Source: Pseudomonas sp. B21-015 (GTDB lineage Bacteria; Pseudomonadota; Gammaproteobacteria; Pseudomonadales; Pseudomonadaceae). From it: 64,000 nucleotides of DNA. Location: assembly GCF_024749285.1 (NCBI RefSeq), contig NZ_CP087196.1, positions 4,402,001-4,466,000 on the forward strand, read 5' to 3'. Shown in pieces: positions 1 to 8,122 of the stretch (position 1 is the stretch's first letter; each line of letters starts with the position of its first letter). The translations under genes were made by a program, and so were the position numbers. A model generated the notes under the pieces. It did not search any database. It was not told the origin of the DNA and was given only the letters and a program-made list of their open reading frames with translations.

Positions 1-361
1 CCACTACTCGGTGGCCGGGGAAAGTGTGTGGGATCACCCGTTCCTTTGGGGTTCGAAACGAACCGGACCTGATTTGGCGCGAGTGGGCGGTCGCTACTCC
101 GAAGACTGGCATCGCGCGCACTTGTACAACCCGCGCAACGTGGTGCCGGAGTCGAAGATGCCGGCCTACCCGTGGCTGGTGGCCAATCCGGTCGACAGCA
201 GCCACACCGAAACCAAGCTCCGCGCCATGCGTACTCTCGGCGTGCCGTACACCGATGAGGACATCGCAGGCAGTGTCGAGTCGCTCAAGGGCAAGACCGA
301 AATGGACGCGCTGGTTGCCTACCTTCAAGTGCTCGGCACTGCCATCAAGAGCAAGAGGTGA
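1..361 (+). CDS. ccoO2: cbb3-type cytochrome c oxidase subunit II (CcoO2), 3' part only
   Basis: The window opens inside this gene: the frame runs from base 2 to the TGA at 359-361 and gives 119 residues. They align without gaps to residues 84-202 of the complete CcoO at 3448-4056, so this is the membrane-anchored mono-haem cytochrome c subunit of a second cbb3 oxidase. The CXXCH haem site (residues 64-68 in the complete copy) lies upstream of the window. The two copies are almost identical near the start of the window and diverge in the last 55 residues, for example [11 protein letters not shown] here against [11 protein letters not shown]. The gene is followed directly by ccoQ2 and ccoP2. 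Calling this copy 2 rests on the usual Pseudomonas order, cco2 upstream of cco1. Confidence 0.95.
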   Translation, partial: HYSVAGESVWDHPFLWGSKRTGPDLARVGGRYSEDWHRAHLYNPRNVVPESKMPAYPWLVANPVDSSHTETKLRAMRTLGVPYTDEDIAGSVESLKGKTEMDALVAYLQVLGTAIKSKR

Positions 362-366
362 GCCCC

Positions 367-573
367 ATGGTCTTTGAAATGAGCAGTGGAATGATCCGCG
401 GCCTGGGCACGGTCGTGGTGTTCGTGGCCTTCGTCGGCCTGACGCTGTGGGTGTTCAACGGCAAGCGCGATCCGGCATTCGCCGAAGCGCGCCTGCTGCC
501 GTTCGCCGACGAACCGCAACAAGGCAACGCCACCACCCAAGAACCTGCAACAACAAGGAGTACCCGGCCATGA
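367..573 (+). CDS. ccoQ2: cbb3 oxidase small subunit CcoQ2 (FixQ family)
   Basis: A 68-residue protein with one hydrophobic segment around residues 11-30 ([16 protein letters not shown]), then a charged tail containing LLPFADEP, as in CcoQ/FixQ. CcoQ is a small membrane subunit that helps stabilise the oxidase. The ATG at 367 is chosen because the in-frame GTG at 358 lies inside the ccoO2 stop region. The matching paralogue is ccoQ1 at 4062. The stop codon overlaps the ccoP2 start in an ATGA arrangement, which suggests translational coupling. Confidence 0.85.
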   Translation: MVFEMSSGMIRGLGTVVVFVAFVGLTLWVFNGKRDPAFAEARLLPFADEPQQGNATTQEPATTRSTRP

Positions 574-1523
574 CCACCTTCTGGAGTACGTGGATCTGCG
601 TACTGACCATCGGCAGCCTGATCGGCCTGACCTGGCTGCTGATCGGCACGCGCCGAGGGGAAACCAAGGGCAGCACCGACCAGACCATGGGCCACAGTTT
701 CGACGGCATCGAGGAGTACGACAACCCGCTGCCGCAGTGGTGGTTCATGCTGTTCGCCGGCACGCTGGTGTTCGCCGTGGGCTACTTGATCCTTTACCCG
801 GGCCTGGGCAACTGGAAAGGCATCCTGCCGGGTTACGAGGACGGCTGGACCGGCGTCCACGAGTGGGAAAAAGAGATGAACAAGGCTGACGCGAAGTTCG
901 GACCGATCTTTGCCAGGTTTGCGGCCATGCCCGTGGAAGAAGTTGCCAAAGACCCGCAAGCGCTGAAAATGGGCGGTCGTCTGTTTGCGTCCAATTGCTC
1001 GGTGTGCCACGGCTCGGATGCCAAGGGCGCGTTCGGCTTCCCCAACCTGGCGGACAGCGATTGGCGCTGGGGCGGGGGCGCCGAGACGATCAAAACCACG
1101 ATCATGGGCGGTCGCATGGCTGCGATGCCGGCGTGGGGTGAAATCCTCGGGGACGCGGGCGTGAAAAACGTCGCGGCGTATGTGCGTCACGAACTGGCCG
1201 GCCTGCCCTTGCCGGAAGGCAGCACCGCCGATCTGCAAGCCGGACAGCAAGTGTTCAGCACCACCTGCGTAGCCTGTCATGGGGCAAACGGCCAGGGCAC
1301 TGAAGCCATGGGCGCGCCGAATCTGACGCACCCGGCCGGTTTTATCTACGGTACTAGCCTGGCGCAACTGCAACAGACTATTCGCCATGGCCGCCAGGGC
1401 CATATGCCAGCGCAAAACGAACTGCTGGGCAACGACAAGGTGCAATTGCTGGCCGCTTACGTGTACAGCTTGTCCCACGGAGTCAGCACCGAGCGTTTGC
1501 AGGCACAAGGCAAAAGCGAATAA
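570..1523 (+). CDS. ccoP2: cbb3 oxidase di-haem cytochrome c subunit CcoP2
   Basis: 317 residues. Two transmembrane segments (about 5-26 and 57-77) are followed by two cytochrome c domains with haem motifs CSVCH (143-147) and CVACH (233-237). CcoP passes electrons from soluble cytochromes to CcoO/CcoN in the inner membrane. The ATG at 570 overlaps the ccoQ2 stop; the longer upstream reading frame is only a shadow of ccoQ2. Compared with CcoP1 at 4244, this copy lacks 14 residues in the linker between the second membrane helix and the first haem domain. It ends the cco2 operon and is followed by a perfect hairpin at 1538-1565. Confidence 0.95.
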   Translation: MTTFWSTWICVLTIGSLIGLTWLLIGTRRGETKGSTDQTMGHSFDGIEEYDNPLPQWWFMLFAGTLVFAVGYLILYPGLGNWKGILPGYEDGWTGVHEWEKEMNKADAKFGPIFARFAAMPVEEVAKDPQALKMGGRLFASNCSVCHGSDAKGAFGFPNLADSDWRWGGGAETIKTTIMGGRMAAMPAWGEILGDAGVKNVAAYVRHELAGLPLPEGSTADLQAGQQVFSTTCVACHGANGQGTEAMGAPNLTHPAGFIYGTSLAQLQQTIRHGRQGHMPAQNELLGNDKVQLLAAYVYSLSHGVSTERLQAQGKSE

Positions 1524-1537
1524 TTTTTGACCGCTCT

Positions 1538-1565
1538 ACTGCCGCATTCTGCGGAATGCGGCAGT
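1538..1565 (+). terminator. Perfect 11-bp hairpin after ccoP2
   Basis: ACTGCCGCATT and AATGCGGCAGT form a perfect 11-bp stem with a six-base loop, 15 bases after the ccoP2 stop. No U-run follows directly (the next bases are tccctgcctcttt), so it may be a weak terminator or a 3'-end stabiliser rather than a classical intrinsic terminator. Confidence 0.5.
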
Positions 1566-1906
1566 TCCCTGCCTCTTTGCGACCCATTGTCGCACCCTCC
1601 CATTCCCCTTCCTTTCGGTTCACCAGATTCGGGTCTAAGCTTCCTCGGTGCGGACTGGCATGAGTCGGTTCCAGGTCGATTTTACCCGATGTGTTCGACG
1701 ATTCTGCTCGATGACAGGCCGCAAAGGCTGGTAGATACCGGCTGTCGCGCACATTGCCGTCTGTCCCTCGATCTTTGCGTTTGAACACACACCGTTACAT
1801 CTGACCTGACCCCTTCGCTTTTTTCATCCGCTGCGACATTTTGTCAGAGGGCAATTTTGTCCTTACGCGGCGCATGGAAAGGCCGCAGAATCAGCTTTTG
1901 AAAGCA

Positions 1907-1920
1907 TTGACCCAGGTCAT
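1907..1920 (+). promoter_or_regulatory. Weak FNR/ANR-like site in the 482-bp gap before ccoN1
   Basis: TTGACCCAGGTCAT matches 7 of 10 defined positions of the FNR/ANR consensus TTGAT-N4-ATCAA and lies 86 bases upstream of the ccoN1 start. I see no good -10 hexamer at the class II distance. In Pseudomonas the cco1 operon is generally described as largely oxygen-independent, which fits a weak site. Apart from the hairpin at 1538-1565 I see nothing else in 1524-2005; a frame open from 1841 into ccoN1 has no support as an N-terminal extension. Confidence 0.3.
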
Positions 1921-2005
1921 GGCGCGTTGCAATGACCCCCCGCTTTCTACATACTTGCGGCCGATTTTTACTCCTAATAAAACACCCAAACCGTGGAACC
2001 TTAGA

Positions 2006-3448
2006 ATGAGCACAGCAATCAGTCCGACTGCTTATAACTATAAGGTAGTCCGCCAGTTCGCCATCATGACGGTGGTCTGGGGGATCCTTGGCATGGGGCT
2101 TGGTGTCTTCATCGCCTCACAGCTCGTATGGCCGGAATTGAACTTCGGTCTGCCGTGGACGACTTTTGGACGCTTACGCCCGTTGCACACCAACCTGGTG
2201 ATTTTCGCCTTCGGTGGTTGTGCCCTGTTTGCCACTTCCTATTACGTCGTGCAGCGAACCTGCCAAACGCGACTGATTTCCGACAGCCTCGCGGCCTTCA
2301 CCTTCTGGGGTTGGCAAGCGGTGATCGTCGGCGCGATCGTTACCTTGCCGCTGGGTTACACCACCACCAAGGAATACGCGGAACTGGAATGGCCTCTGGC
2401 TATTCTGCTGGCCATCGTCTGGGTCACCTACGGTCTGGTGTTCTTCGGCACCATCGTCAAGCGCAAGACCAAGCACATTTATGTCGGTAACTGGTTCTAC
2501 GGTGCTTTCATCGTCGTGACCGCGATGCTGCACATCGTCAACCACATGTCGCTGCCGGTCAGCCTGTTCAAGTCCTACTCGGCCTACTCGGGCGCGACGG
2601 ACGCGATGATCCAGTGGTGGTACGGCCACAACGCCGTGGGCTTCTTCCTGACCACCGGCTTCCTGGGGATGATGTACTACTTCGTGCCGAAACAGGCCGA
2701 GCGTCCGATCTACTCCTATCGCCTGTCGATCGTGCACTTCTGGGCGCTGATCACCCTGTACATCTGGGCAGGCCCCCACCACCTGCACTACACCGCACTG
2801 CCGGACTGGGCTCAGTCCCTGGGCATGGCGATGTCGATCATCCTGCTGGCACCAAGCTGGGGCGGCATGATCAACGGCATGATGACCCTGTCGGGCGCCT
2901 GGCATAAGCTGCGCACCGACCCGATCCTGCGTTTCCTCGTGGTATCGCTGGCGTTCTACGGCATGTCGACCTTCGAAGGCCCGATGATGGCCATCAAGAC
3001 CGTCAACTCGCTGTCGCACTACACCGACTGGACCATCGGCCACGTTCACGCCGGCGCGCTCGGCTGGGTAGCGATGATCTCGATCGGCGCGATCTACCAC
3101 ATGATCCCGAAACTGTTCGGTCGCGCGCAGATGCACAGCATCGGCCTGATCAACACGCACTTCTGGCTCGCGACCATCGGTACCGTTCTGTACATCGCGT
3201 CGATGTGGGTCAACGGCATCACCCAAGGCCTGATGTGGCGTGCAATCAACGACGACGGCACCCTCACCTACTCGTTCGTCGAAGCGTTGCAAGCCAGCCA
3301 CCCTGGTTTCATCGTTCGCGCCCTGGGCGGTGCGTTCTTTGCCAGCGGCATGCTGTTCATGGCCTACAACGTGTTCCGTACCGTTCGTGCCTCGGACCCG
3401 GTTGAAGCCGAAGCCGCCGCCAAGATTGCTGTAGTTGGAGCTCACTGA
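2006..3448 (+). CDS. ccoN1: cbb3-type cytochrome c oxidase catalytic subunit I (CcoN1)
   Basis: 480 residues, the usual CcoN length. It is the proton-pumping haem-copper oxidase core with about 12 membrane helices that reduces O2 to water at the haem b3-CuB centre. Visible signatures are [10 protein letters not shown] (low-spin haem region), [11 protein letters not shown] (CuB/active-site helix), [13 protein letters not shown] and [10 protein letters not shown], with the expected conserved histidines. The start is placed at ATG 2006 ([13 protein letters not shown]), the typical N-terminus. The stop overlaps the ccoO1 start by one base. It is the first gene of the cco1 operon and the partner of the truncated cco2 operon at the window start. 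Confidence 0.96.
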   Translation: MSTAISPTAYNYKVVRQFAIMTVVWGILGMGLGVFIASQLVWPELNFGLPWTTFGRLRPLHTNLVIFAFGGCALFATSYYVVQRTCQTRLISDSLAAFTFWGWQAVIVGAIVTLPLGYTTTKEYAELEWPLAILLAIVWVTYGLVFFGTIVKRKTKHIYVGNWFYGAFIVVTAMLHIVNHMSLPVSLFKSYSAYSGATDAMIQWWYGHNAVGFFLTTGFLGMMYYFVPKQAERPIYSYRLSIVHFWALITLYIWAGPHHLHYTALPDWAQSLGMAMSIILLAPSWGGMINGMMTLSGAWHKLRTDPILRFLVVSLAFYGMSTFEGPMMAIKTVNSLSHYTDWTIGHVHAGALGWVAMISIGAIYHMIPKLFGRAQMHSIGLINTHFWLATIGTVLYIASMWVNGITQGLMWRAINDDGTLTYSFVEALQASHPGFIVRALGGAFFASGMLFMAYNVFRTVRASDPVEAEAAAKIAVVGAH

Positions 3449-4056
3449 TGAAGCATGAAGCAGTCGAGAAGAACATTGGCCTGCTGGCCTTCTTCATGGT
3501 TATCGCCGTCAGCATCGGCGGCCTGACCCAAATCGTTCCGCTGTTTTTCCAGGACGTCACCAACAAGCCGGTCGAGGGCATGAAGCCTCGCACCGCCCTT
3601 GAGCTGGAAGGCCGCGACGTGTACATCGCCAACGGTTGTGTCGGCTGCCACTCGCAGATGATCCGCCCGTTCCGTGCTGAAACCGAACGTTACGGCCACT
3701 ACTCGGTCGCCGGTGAAAGCGTTTGGGACCACCCGTTCCTGTGGGGTTCCAAGCGCACCGGTCCGGACCTGGCCCGTGTCGGCGGTCGTTACTCCGATGA
3801 CTGGCAGCGTGCGCACTTGTACAACCCGCGCAACGTAGTGCCTGAGTCGAAAATGCCGGCCTACCCGTTCCTCGTGGAAAACAAGCTCGACGGCAAAGAC
3901 ACCGCCAAGAAAATGGAAGTCTTGCGCACGCTCGGCGTCCCTTACACCGACGAAGACATCGCCGGCGCCAAGGATGCTGTGAAGGGCAAAACCGAAATGG
4001 ACGCGCTGGTGGCCTATCTGCAAGGCCTGGGCACCATCATCAAAAGCAAACGGTGA
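3448..4056 (+). CDS. ccoO1: cbb3 oxidase mono-haem subunit II (CcoO1)
   Basis: 202 residues: an N-terminal membrane anchor (about 10-30) and a periplasmic cytochrome c domain with CVGCH at 64-68 followed by [10 protein letters not shown], the CcoO signature. A conserved methionine region ([11 protein letters not shown]) supplies the probable distal haem ligand. It relays electrons from CcoP to CcoN. The start overlaps the ccoN1 stop (TGATG). The C-terminal half is near-identical to the partial copy at 1-361, evidence for duplication of the whole operon. Confidence 0.96.
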   Translation: MKHEAVEKNIGLLAFFMVIAVSIGGLTQIVPLFFQDVTNKPVEGMKPRTALELEGRDVYIANGCVGCHSQMIRPFRAETERYGHYSVAGESVWDHPFLWGSKRTGPDLARVGGRYSDDWQRAHLYNPRNVVPESKMPAYPFLVENKLDGKDTAKKMEVLRTLGVPYTDEDIAGAKDAVKGKTEMDALVAYLQGLGTIIKSKR

Positions 4057-4061
4057 TTTAG

Positions 4062-4247
4062 ATGGATATCGGGATGATTCGTGGCCTGGGCACCGTTGTT
4101 GTGATGGTGGCCTTCATCGGTCTGGCGTTGTGGGTGTTCAGCCCCAAGCGCAAGTCGGAGTTTGAAGACGCGACCTTGCTGCCTTTCGCGGATGATCCCG
4201 AAGCCATCAAGCACGTCGAGCAAGCTTCTAGGAGTAACAAAGAATGA
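4062..4247 (+). CDS. ccoQ1: cbb3 oxidase small subunit CcoQ1
   Basis: A 61-residue single-helix membrane protein of the CcoQ/FixQ family, with [15 protein letters not shown] at the N-terminus and [10 protein letters not shown] in the tail. It is shorter than CcoQ2 at both ends. It starts five bases after the ccoO1 stop and overlaps the ccoP1 start by four bases (ATGA), so the four subunits are probably translated as a coupled set. Confidence 0.88.
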   Translation: MDIGMIRGLGTVVVMVAFIGLALWVFSPKRKSEFEDATLLPFADDPEAIKHVEQASRSNKE

Positions 4248-5227
4248 CTACGTTCTGGAGTCTGTACGTCACAGTCCTCAGTCTCGGCACCATCTTCGCC
4301 CTGACCTGGCTGCTGCTGTCCACCCGCAAAGGTCAGCGCGCCGAGCAGACCGACGAGACGGTCGGCCACTCCTTCGACGGGATCGAGGAGTACGACAACC
4401 CACTGCCGAAATGGTGGTTCATGCTGTTCGTGGGCACCATCATCTTCGCCTTGGGCTACCTGGTCCTGTATCCGGGCCTGGGTAACTGGAAAGGCCTGCT
4501 GCCGGGTTATAACTACCTCGATAACGACAAGCAGACCGCGTTCGCCAACGGCCAGACCGGCTGGACCGGCGTCCACGAGTGGGAAAAGGAAATGCTCAGG
4601 TCGGACGCCAAATTCGGCCCGATCTTCGCCAAGTTCGCTTCCATGCCGATCGAAGACGTGGCAAAAGACCCGCAAGCCCTGAAGATGGGTGGCCGCCTGT
4701 TCGCCTCCAACTGCTCGGTCTGCCACGGTTCCGACGCCAAAGGCGCCTACGGTTTCCCGAACCTGACCGACGCCGACTGGCGCTGGGGCGGCGAAGCACA
4801 AACCATCAAGACCACTATCATGGGCGGTCGTCACGCCGTGATGCCAGCCTGGGCTGAAGTGATCGGCGAACAAGGCGTGAGCGACGTTGCCGCTTACGTG
4901 CTGACCACCCTCGATGGCCGCAAGCTGCCGGAAGGCGCCAAGGCTGACCCGGTTGCCGGCCAGAAGCTGTTCGCTGCCAACTGCGTGGCGTGCCACGGTC
5001 CGGAAGGCAAAGGCACCCCAGCCATGGGCGCCCCCAACCTGACCCACCCGGCGGCGTTCATCTACGGTTCGAGCTTCGCTCAACTGCAGCAGACCATCCG
5101 TTACGGCCGTCAGGGCCAGATGCCTGCGCAAGAACAGCTGCAAGGCAACGACAAGGTTCACCTGCTGGCCGCTTATGTCTACAGCCTGTCTCACGGTGAG
5201 AAGGCTTCGGCGGCGGATGCCCAGTAA
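4244..5227 (+). CDS. ccoP1: cbb3 oxidase di-haem cytochrome c subunit CcoP1
   Basis: 327 residues with two membrane helices (about 5-26 and 57-77) and two class I cytochrome c domains, CSVCH at 157-161 and CVACH at 247-251. Residues around 90-105 ([14 protein letters not shown]) form an insert absent from CcoP2, shifting all later motifs by 14. A conserved methionine follows each haem motif ([20 protein letters not shown]). It is the last gene of the cco1 operon, followed by a strong terminator at 5253-5285. Confidence 0.96.
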   Translation: MTTFWSLYVTVLSLGTIFALTWLLLSTRKGQRAEQTDETVGHSFDGIEEYDNPLPKWWFMLFVGTIIFALGYLVLYPGLGNWKGLLPGYNYLDNDKQTAFANGQTGWTGVHEWEKEMLRSDAKFGPIFAKFASMPIEDVAKDPQALKMGGRLFASNCSVCHGSDAKGAYGFPNLTDADWRWGGEAQTIKTTIMGGRHAVMPAWAEVIGEQGVSDVAAYVLTTLDGRKLPEGAKADPVAGQKLFAANCVACHGPEGKGTPAMGAPNLTHPAAFIYGSSFAQLQQTIRYGRQGQMPAQEQLQGNDKVHLLAAYVYSLSHGEKASAADAQ

Positions 5228-5252
5228 GACACGCGTTTGATGCAATAAAACG

Positions 5253-5285
5253 GCCCCGCCCATGAAAATCGGCGGGGCTTTTTTT
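5253..5285 (+). terminator. Intrinsic terminator of the cco1 operon
   Basis: GCCCCGCC and GGCGGGGC form a perfect 8-bp GC stem around a ten-base loop, followed directly by seven T residues. It lies 25 bases after the ccoP1 stop. Confidence 0.92.
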
Positions 5286-5405
5286 GTCTCGGCAATGTGC
5301 TCATGACTTGAGACAAATGCTCAATAGACTCGAACTTCAGTGCCCTATAGCGTTCATTCCCACCCCGATGACCAACGTCAGGGCCAACTTACATGGAAGA
5401 ACTAC

Positions 5406-5627
5406 ATGTCAAAGAATGACGACAACACTATGCATGACGACTTTGAACCAGCGCTTCAAGACGCTGTAGACGTTGAACCTGAAGACTCAACGACAGGTGC
5501 GAGCGCGCAAAATGCTCGAATCAGGTCTTTCACCCACATAACTGACGTAGATGACGCCAATGGCGTAGATAAAAAACGTGGTAACGGCAGTGGTCTGGAT
5601 AACCTGGGAGGTGGCAGGCTGCCCTGA
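5406..5627 (+). CDS. Possible small acidic protein, function unknown
   Basis: An open frame of 73 codons starts at ATG 5406 (MSKNDDNTMHDDFEP) with a plausible Shine-Dalgarno GGAAG seven bases upstream. The product is strongly acidic in its first half, has no membrane segment and resembles no family I recognise. It stands between two terminators (5253-5285 and 5666-5697), so it would be a monocistronic unit. No codon-usage test could be run. The opposite strand has a hydrophobic reading (around 5487-5681), but that would start inside the downstream terminator and is less likely. Confidence 0.4.
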   Translation: MSKNDDNTMHDDFEPALQDAVDVEPEDSTTGASAQNARIRSFTHITDVDDANGVDKKRGNGSGLDNLGGGRLP

Positions 5628-5665
5628 TTCCCGGCACCGACCACCAAACAGTGACCGAAGCCACA

Positions 5666-5697
5666 AAAACGGCCCCCTCATCTGATGGGGCCGTTTT
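5666..5697. terminator. Bidirectional intrinsic terminator before the ccoG promoter
   Basis: AAAACGGCCCC and GGGGCCGTTTT form a perfect 11-bp stem around a ten-base loop with A- and T-rich flanks, so it can act in both directions. It closes the possible small gene at 5406-5627. The rest of the gap up to ccoG (5698-6015) holds the ANR-like sites and nothing else I can support. Confidence 0.8.
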
Positions 5698-5850
5698 CGT
5701 GCAAGCCGACAGCGTTAAAGGTCGTGATCTCCGAAGCGGGTGACCACAAGCAGGGGTGAGCGATTTTCAGTCCAGCGGTGCTGCACTGATCAATCCATGG
5801 GACGAATGAGCTCGCCGCCCCTTCAAAACCGACCATAATTCACAAGTCAA

Positions 5851-5889
5851 TTGATTCAAGTCACTACACTGTCAGTTGATTTCCACCAA
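5851..5889 (+). promoter_or_regulatory. Tandem ANR/FNR-like boxes upstream of ccoG
   Basis: TTGATTCAAGTCAC (5851-5864) matches 8 of 10 and TTGATTTCCACCAA (5876-5889) matches 9 of 10 defined positions of TTGAT-N4-ATCAA. They lie on the same DNA face spacing of 25 bp, 127 bases or more before the ccoG start. A -10-like TATCAT at 5930-5935 would put the second box near -60, a class I position. This fits low-oxygen induction of the cbb3 assembly genes by the Anr protein encoded at 13168. Confidence 0.55.
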
Positions 5890-6015
5890 CGTGACCAAAG
5901 GTCGCACCCTTGTGCCAGAGCGACAGGCGTATCATTGCACCACTGCAACACCTCTTTTTGACCGCGGTTGGCACGTACTGACCGGGGCATTTTTCCACTG
6001 CCGTGGGATGCAATG

Positions 6016-7431
6016 ATGAGCAATCAGATTCCGGTACACGACGTCACTCCGCCTGCCAAGAACGCGAACAACAGCGTCGACCTCTACGCCTCTCGAGAAA
6101 AGATCTACACCCGCGCCTTCACCGGCCTGTTTCGCAACCTGCGGATGATGGGTGGTGCCGCGCTATTTCTGCTGTATTTCGGCACGGTGTGGCTGAACTG
6201 GGGCGCTCATCAAGCCGTCTGGTGGAACCTGCCAGAACGTAAATTCTTCATTTTTGGCGCGACCTTCTGGCCTCAGGATTTCATCCTGCTCTCGGGCATT
6301 CTGATCATCAGTGCCTTTGGCCTGTTCTTCATCACCGTGTATGCCGGTCGTGTCTGGTGCGGCTACACCTGCCCGCAAAGCGTCTGGACCTGGATCTTCA
6401 TGTGGTGCGAAAAGGTCACCGAAGGCGACCGCAACCAGCGCATCAAGCTCGACAAGGCGCCGATGAGCGCCAACAAATTCCTGCGCAAATTCAGCAAGCA
6501 CACGATGTGGCTGCTGATCGGTTTCGTGACCGGCATGACCTTCGTCGGCTACTTCTCGCCGATTCGCGAACTGGTGATCGACTTCTTCACAGGCGAAGCC
6601 GATGGCTGGTCGTATTTCTGGGTCGGTTTCTTCACCCTCGCCACTTACGGCAACGCCGGTTGGTTGCGCGAGCAGGTGTGCATTTACATGTGCCCGTACG
6701 CACGCTTCCAGAGTGTGATGTTCGACAAGGACACGCTGATCGTCTCCTACGACCCGCGTCGTGGCGAAAGCCGTGGCCCGCGCAAGAAAGGCATCGACTA
6801 CAAGGCTCAGGGCCTGGGCGATTGCATCGACTGCACCATGTGCGTCCAGGTCTGCCCCACCGGCATCGACATCCGCGACGGCCTGCAAATCGAATGCATC
6901 GGCTGCGCGGCGTGCATCGATGCCTGCGACAGCATCATGGACAAGATGGATTACCCGCGCGGCCTGATCAGCTACACCACCGAGCACAACCTGTCGGGGC
7001 AAAAAACCCATAAACTGCGCCCGCGCCTGATCGGCTATGCCCTGGTGTTGCTGACCATGATCGCGTTGCTGGTGACCGCGTTCTTCATGCGCTCGCTGGT
7101 CGGTTTCGATGTCAGCAAAGACCGCGTGTTGTATCGCGAGAATGCCGAAGGCCGGATCGAAAACGTCTACAGCCTGAAGATCATGAACAAGGACCAGCGC
7201 GACCACACGTACGTGCTGGAAGCCACCGGCCTGCCGGACCTCAAGCTGCAAGGCAAGCGTGAGATCAAAGTCGCCGCCGGGGAAATTTTCAGCCAGCCGG
7301 TCGAGTTGTCCAGTGCACCGGAGCAACTGCCGTCGAGCACCAACGAGGTGAAATTCATCCTCAAGGATGCCGACGACGCCAACGTCCACGTTGAAGCCAA
7401 GAGCCGATTCATCGGCCCACAAATTCGTTGA
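6016..7431 (+). CDS. ccoG: cbb3 oxidase accessory protein CcoG (FixG/RdxA family)
   Basis: 471 residues, a membrane-bound ferredoxin-like protein implicated in copper handling (reduction of Cu(II)) during cbb3 assembly. It has several membrane helices, CGYTCP (C115, C119) and CIYMCP (C222, C226) cysteine pairs, and a bacterial ferredoxin domain with C270, C273, C276, C280 and C294, C297, C300, C304 for two [4Fe-4S] clusters. The C-terminal 120 residues form the FixG-type Ig-like domain. Two adjacent ATG codons occur at 6013 and 6016; the second (MSNQIPVHD) is chosen. Upstream in-frame starts from 5968 lack support. It is first in ccoG-ccoH and close to ccoI-ccoS. Confidence 0.93.
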   Translation: MSNQIPVHDVTPPAKNANNSVDLYASREKIYTRAFTGLFRNLRMMGGAALFLLYFGTVWLNWGAHQAVWWNLPERKFFIFGATFWPQDFILLSGILIISAFGLFFITVYAGRVWCGYTCPQSVWTWIFMWCEKVTEGDRNQRIKLDKAPMSANKFLRKFSKHTMWLLIGFVTGMTFVGYFSPIRELVIDFFTGEADGWSYFWVGFFTLATYGNAGWLREQVCIYMCPYARFQSVMFDKDTLIVSYDPRRGESRGPRKKGIDYKAQGLGDCIDCTMCVQVCPTGIDIRDGLQIECIGCAACIDACDSIMDKMDYPRGLISYTTEHNLSGQKTHKLRPRLIGYALVLLTMIALLVTAFFMRSLVGFDVSKDRVLYRENAEGRIENVYSLKIMNKDQRDHTYVLEATGLPDLKLQGKREIKVAAGEIFSQPVELSSAPEQLPSSTNEVKFILKDADDANVHVEAKSRFIGPQIR

Positions 7432-7436
7432 GAGAA

Positions 7437-7982
7437 ATGATCATGCCCGCAGCAACTGCCGCAAGCCCCTGGTACAAGCACCTTTGGCCGTGGATCATCA
7501 TCGCCATCCTGGCCTGCTCGGTGACCTTGACCCTGTCGATGGTGATCATCGCGGTGAACAACCCGGACAACCTGGTCAACGATAACTATTACGAGGCCGG
7601 CAAAGGCATCAACCGCTCCCTGGACCGTGAACTGCTGGCCCAGACCCTGCAACTGCGTGCCAGCGTGCACCTGGATGACGTGACCGGCGAAGTCGATCTG
7701 CGCCTGAGCGGCAACAGCCAGCCCAAAACCCTTGAGCTGAACCTGATTTCACCCACCCAGCCGGAGAAAGATCGCAAGATCACCCTGGCCCGCAGCGAAA
7801 CCGAACAGGGCCGCTACATCGGCCAGTTGAGCGACAAGGTTGAAGGCCGCCGTTTCGTCGAATTACTGGGCGTGCAGGATGACAAGATCTGGCGCATGTT
7901 CGAGGAAGAACAGGTCAGCCATGCCAAGGATCTGCTGCTCGGTGATGAGCCGTTGCAAGGCGCGGAAGACCTGAAAAAATAA
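7437..7982 (+). CDS. ccoH: FixH family protein (CcoH), cbb3 assembly
   Basis: 181 residues with one N-terminal membrane helix (about 15-38), the motif NNPDNLVNDNYYEAGKGIN typical of FixH just after it, and a periplasmic beta-rich domain. CcoH is a single-span protein that associates with the cbb3 complex during maturation. The start at ATG 7437 follows GAGAG and lies five bases after the ccoG stop; a second in-frame ATG lies at 7443. A REPIN-like repeat follows the stop. Confidence 0.85.
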   Translation: MIMPAATAASPWYKHLWPWIIIAILACSVTLTLSMVIIAVNNPDNLVNDNYYEAGKGINRSLDRELLAQTLQLRASVHLDDVTGEVDLRLSGNSQPKTLELNLISPTQPEKDRKITLARSETEQGRYIGQLSDKVEGRRFVELLGVQDDKIWRMFEEEQVSHAKDLLLGDEPLQGAEDLKK

Positions 7983-7996
7983 AGTCGCGCTTCGCG

Positions 7997-8091
7997 CATC
8001 GCGAGCAGGCTCGCTCCCACAGTAGATCTGCGGTGTACATGCATTTTGTGCACGACATAGATCAAATGTGGGAGCGAGCCTGCTCGCGATG
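7997..8091. repeat. REP-type inverted repeat (family C) between ccoH and ccoI
   Basis: CATCGCGAGCAGGCTCGCTC plus CCACA (7997-8021) is repeated perfectly as the inverse complement at 8067-8091, with a 45-base spacer. This is the paired inverted REP (REPIN) layout common in Pseudomonas. It lies within the cco accessory operon, so it may protect or attenuate the transcript. Confidence 0.88.
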
Positions 8092-8122
8092 AGGCCCTCC
8101 CGGACGATATAGATTCCAGCTC

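Noticed and set aside
2174..3445. Long minus-strand frame opposite ccoN1 (423 codons)
   Set aside because: Histidine-, glutamine- and valine-rich shadow of a confident oxidase gene; typical of high-GC antisense frames.
5487..5681. Hydrophobic minus-strand ORF (64 codons) near 5.6 kb
   Set aside because: Would start inside the terminator at 5666-5697 and has no ribosome binding site; kept only as a remark for the ORF on the other strand.
8041..8070. GATC/ATAGATCAAATG considered as a second ANR box before ccoI
   Set aside because: It lacks the TTGAT half and lies inside the REP spacer.
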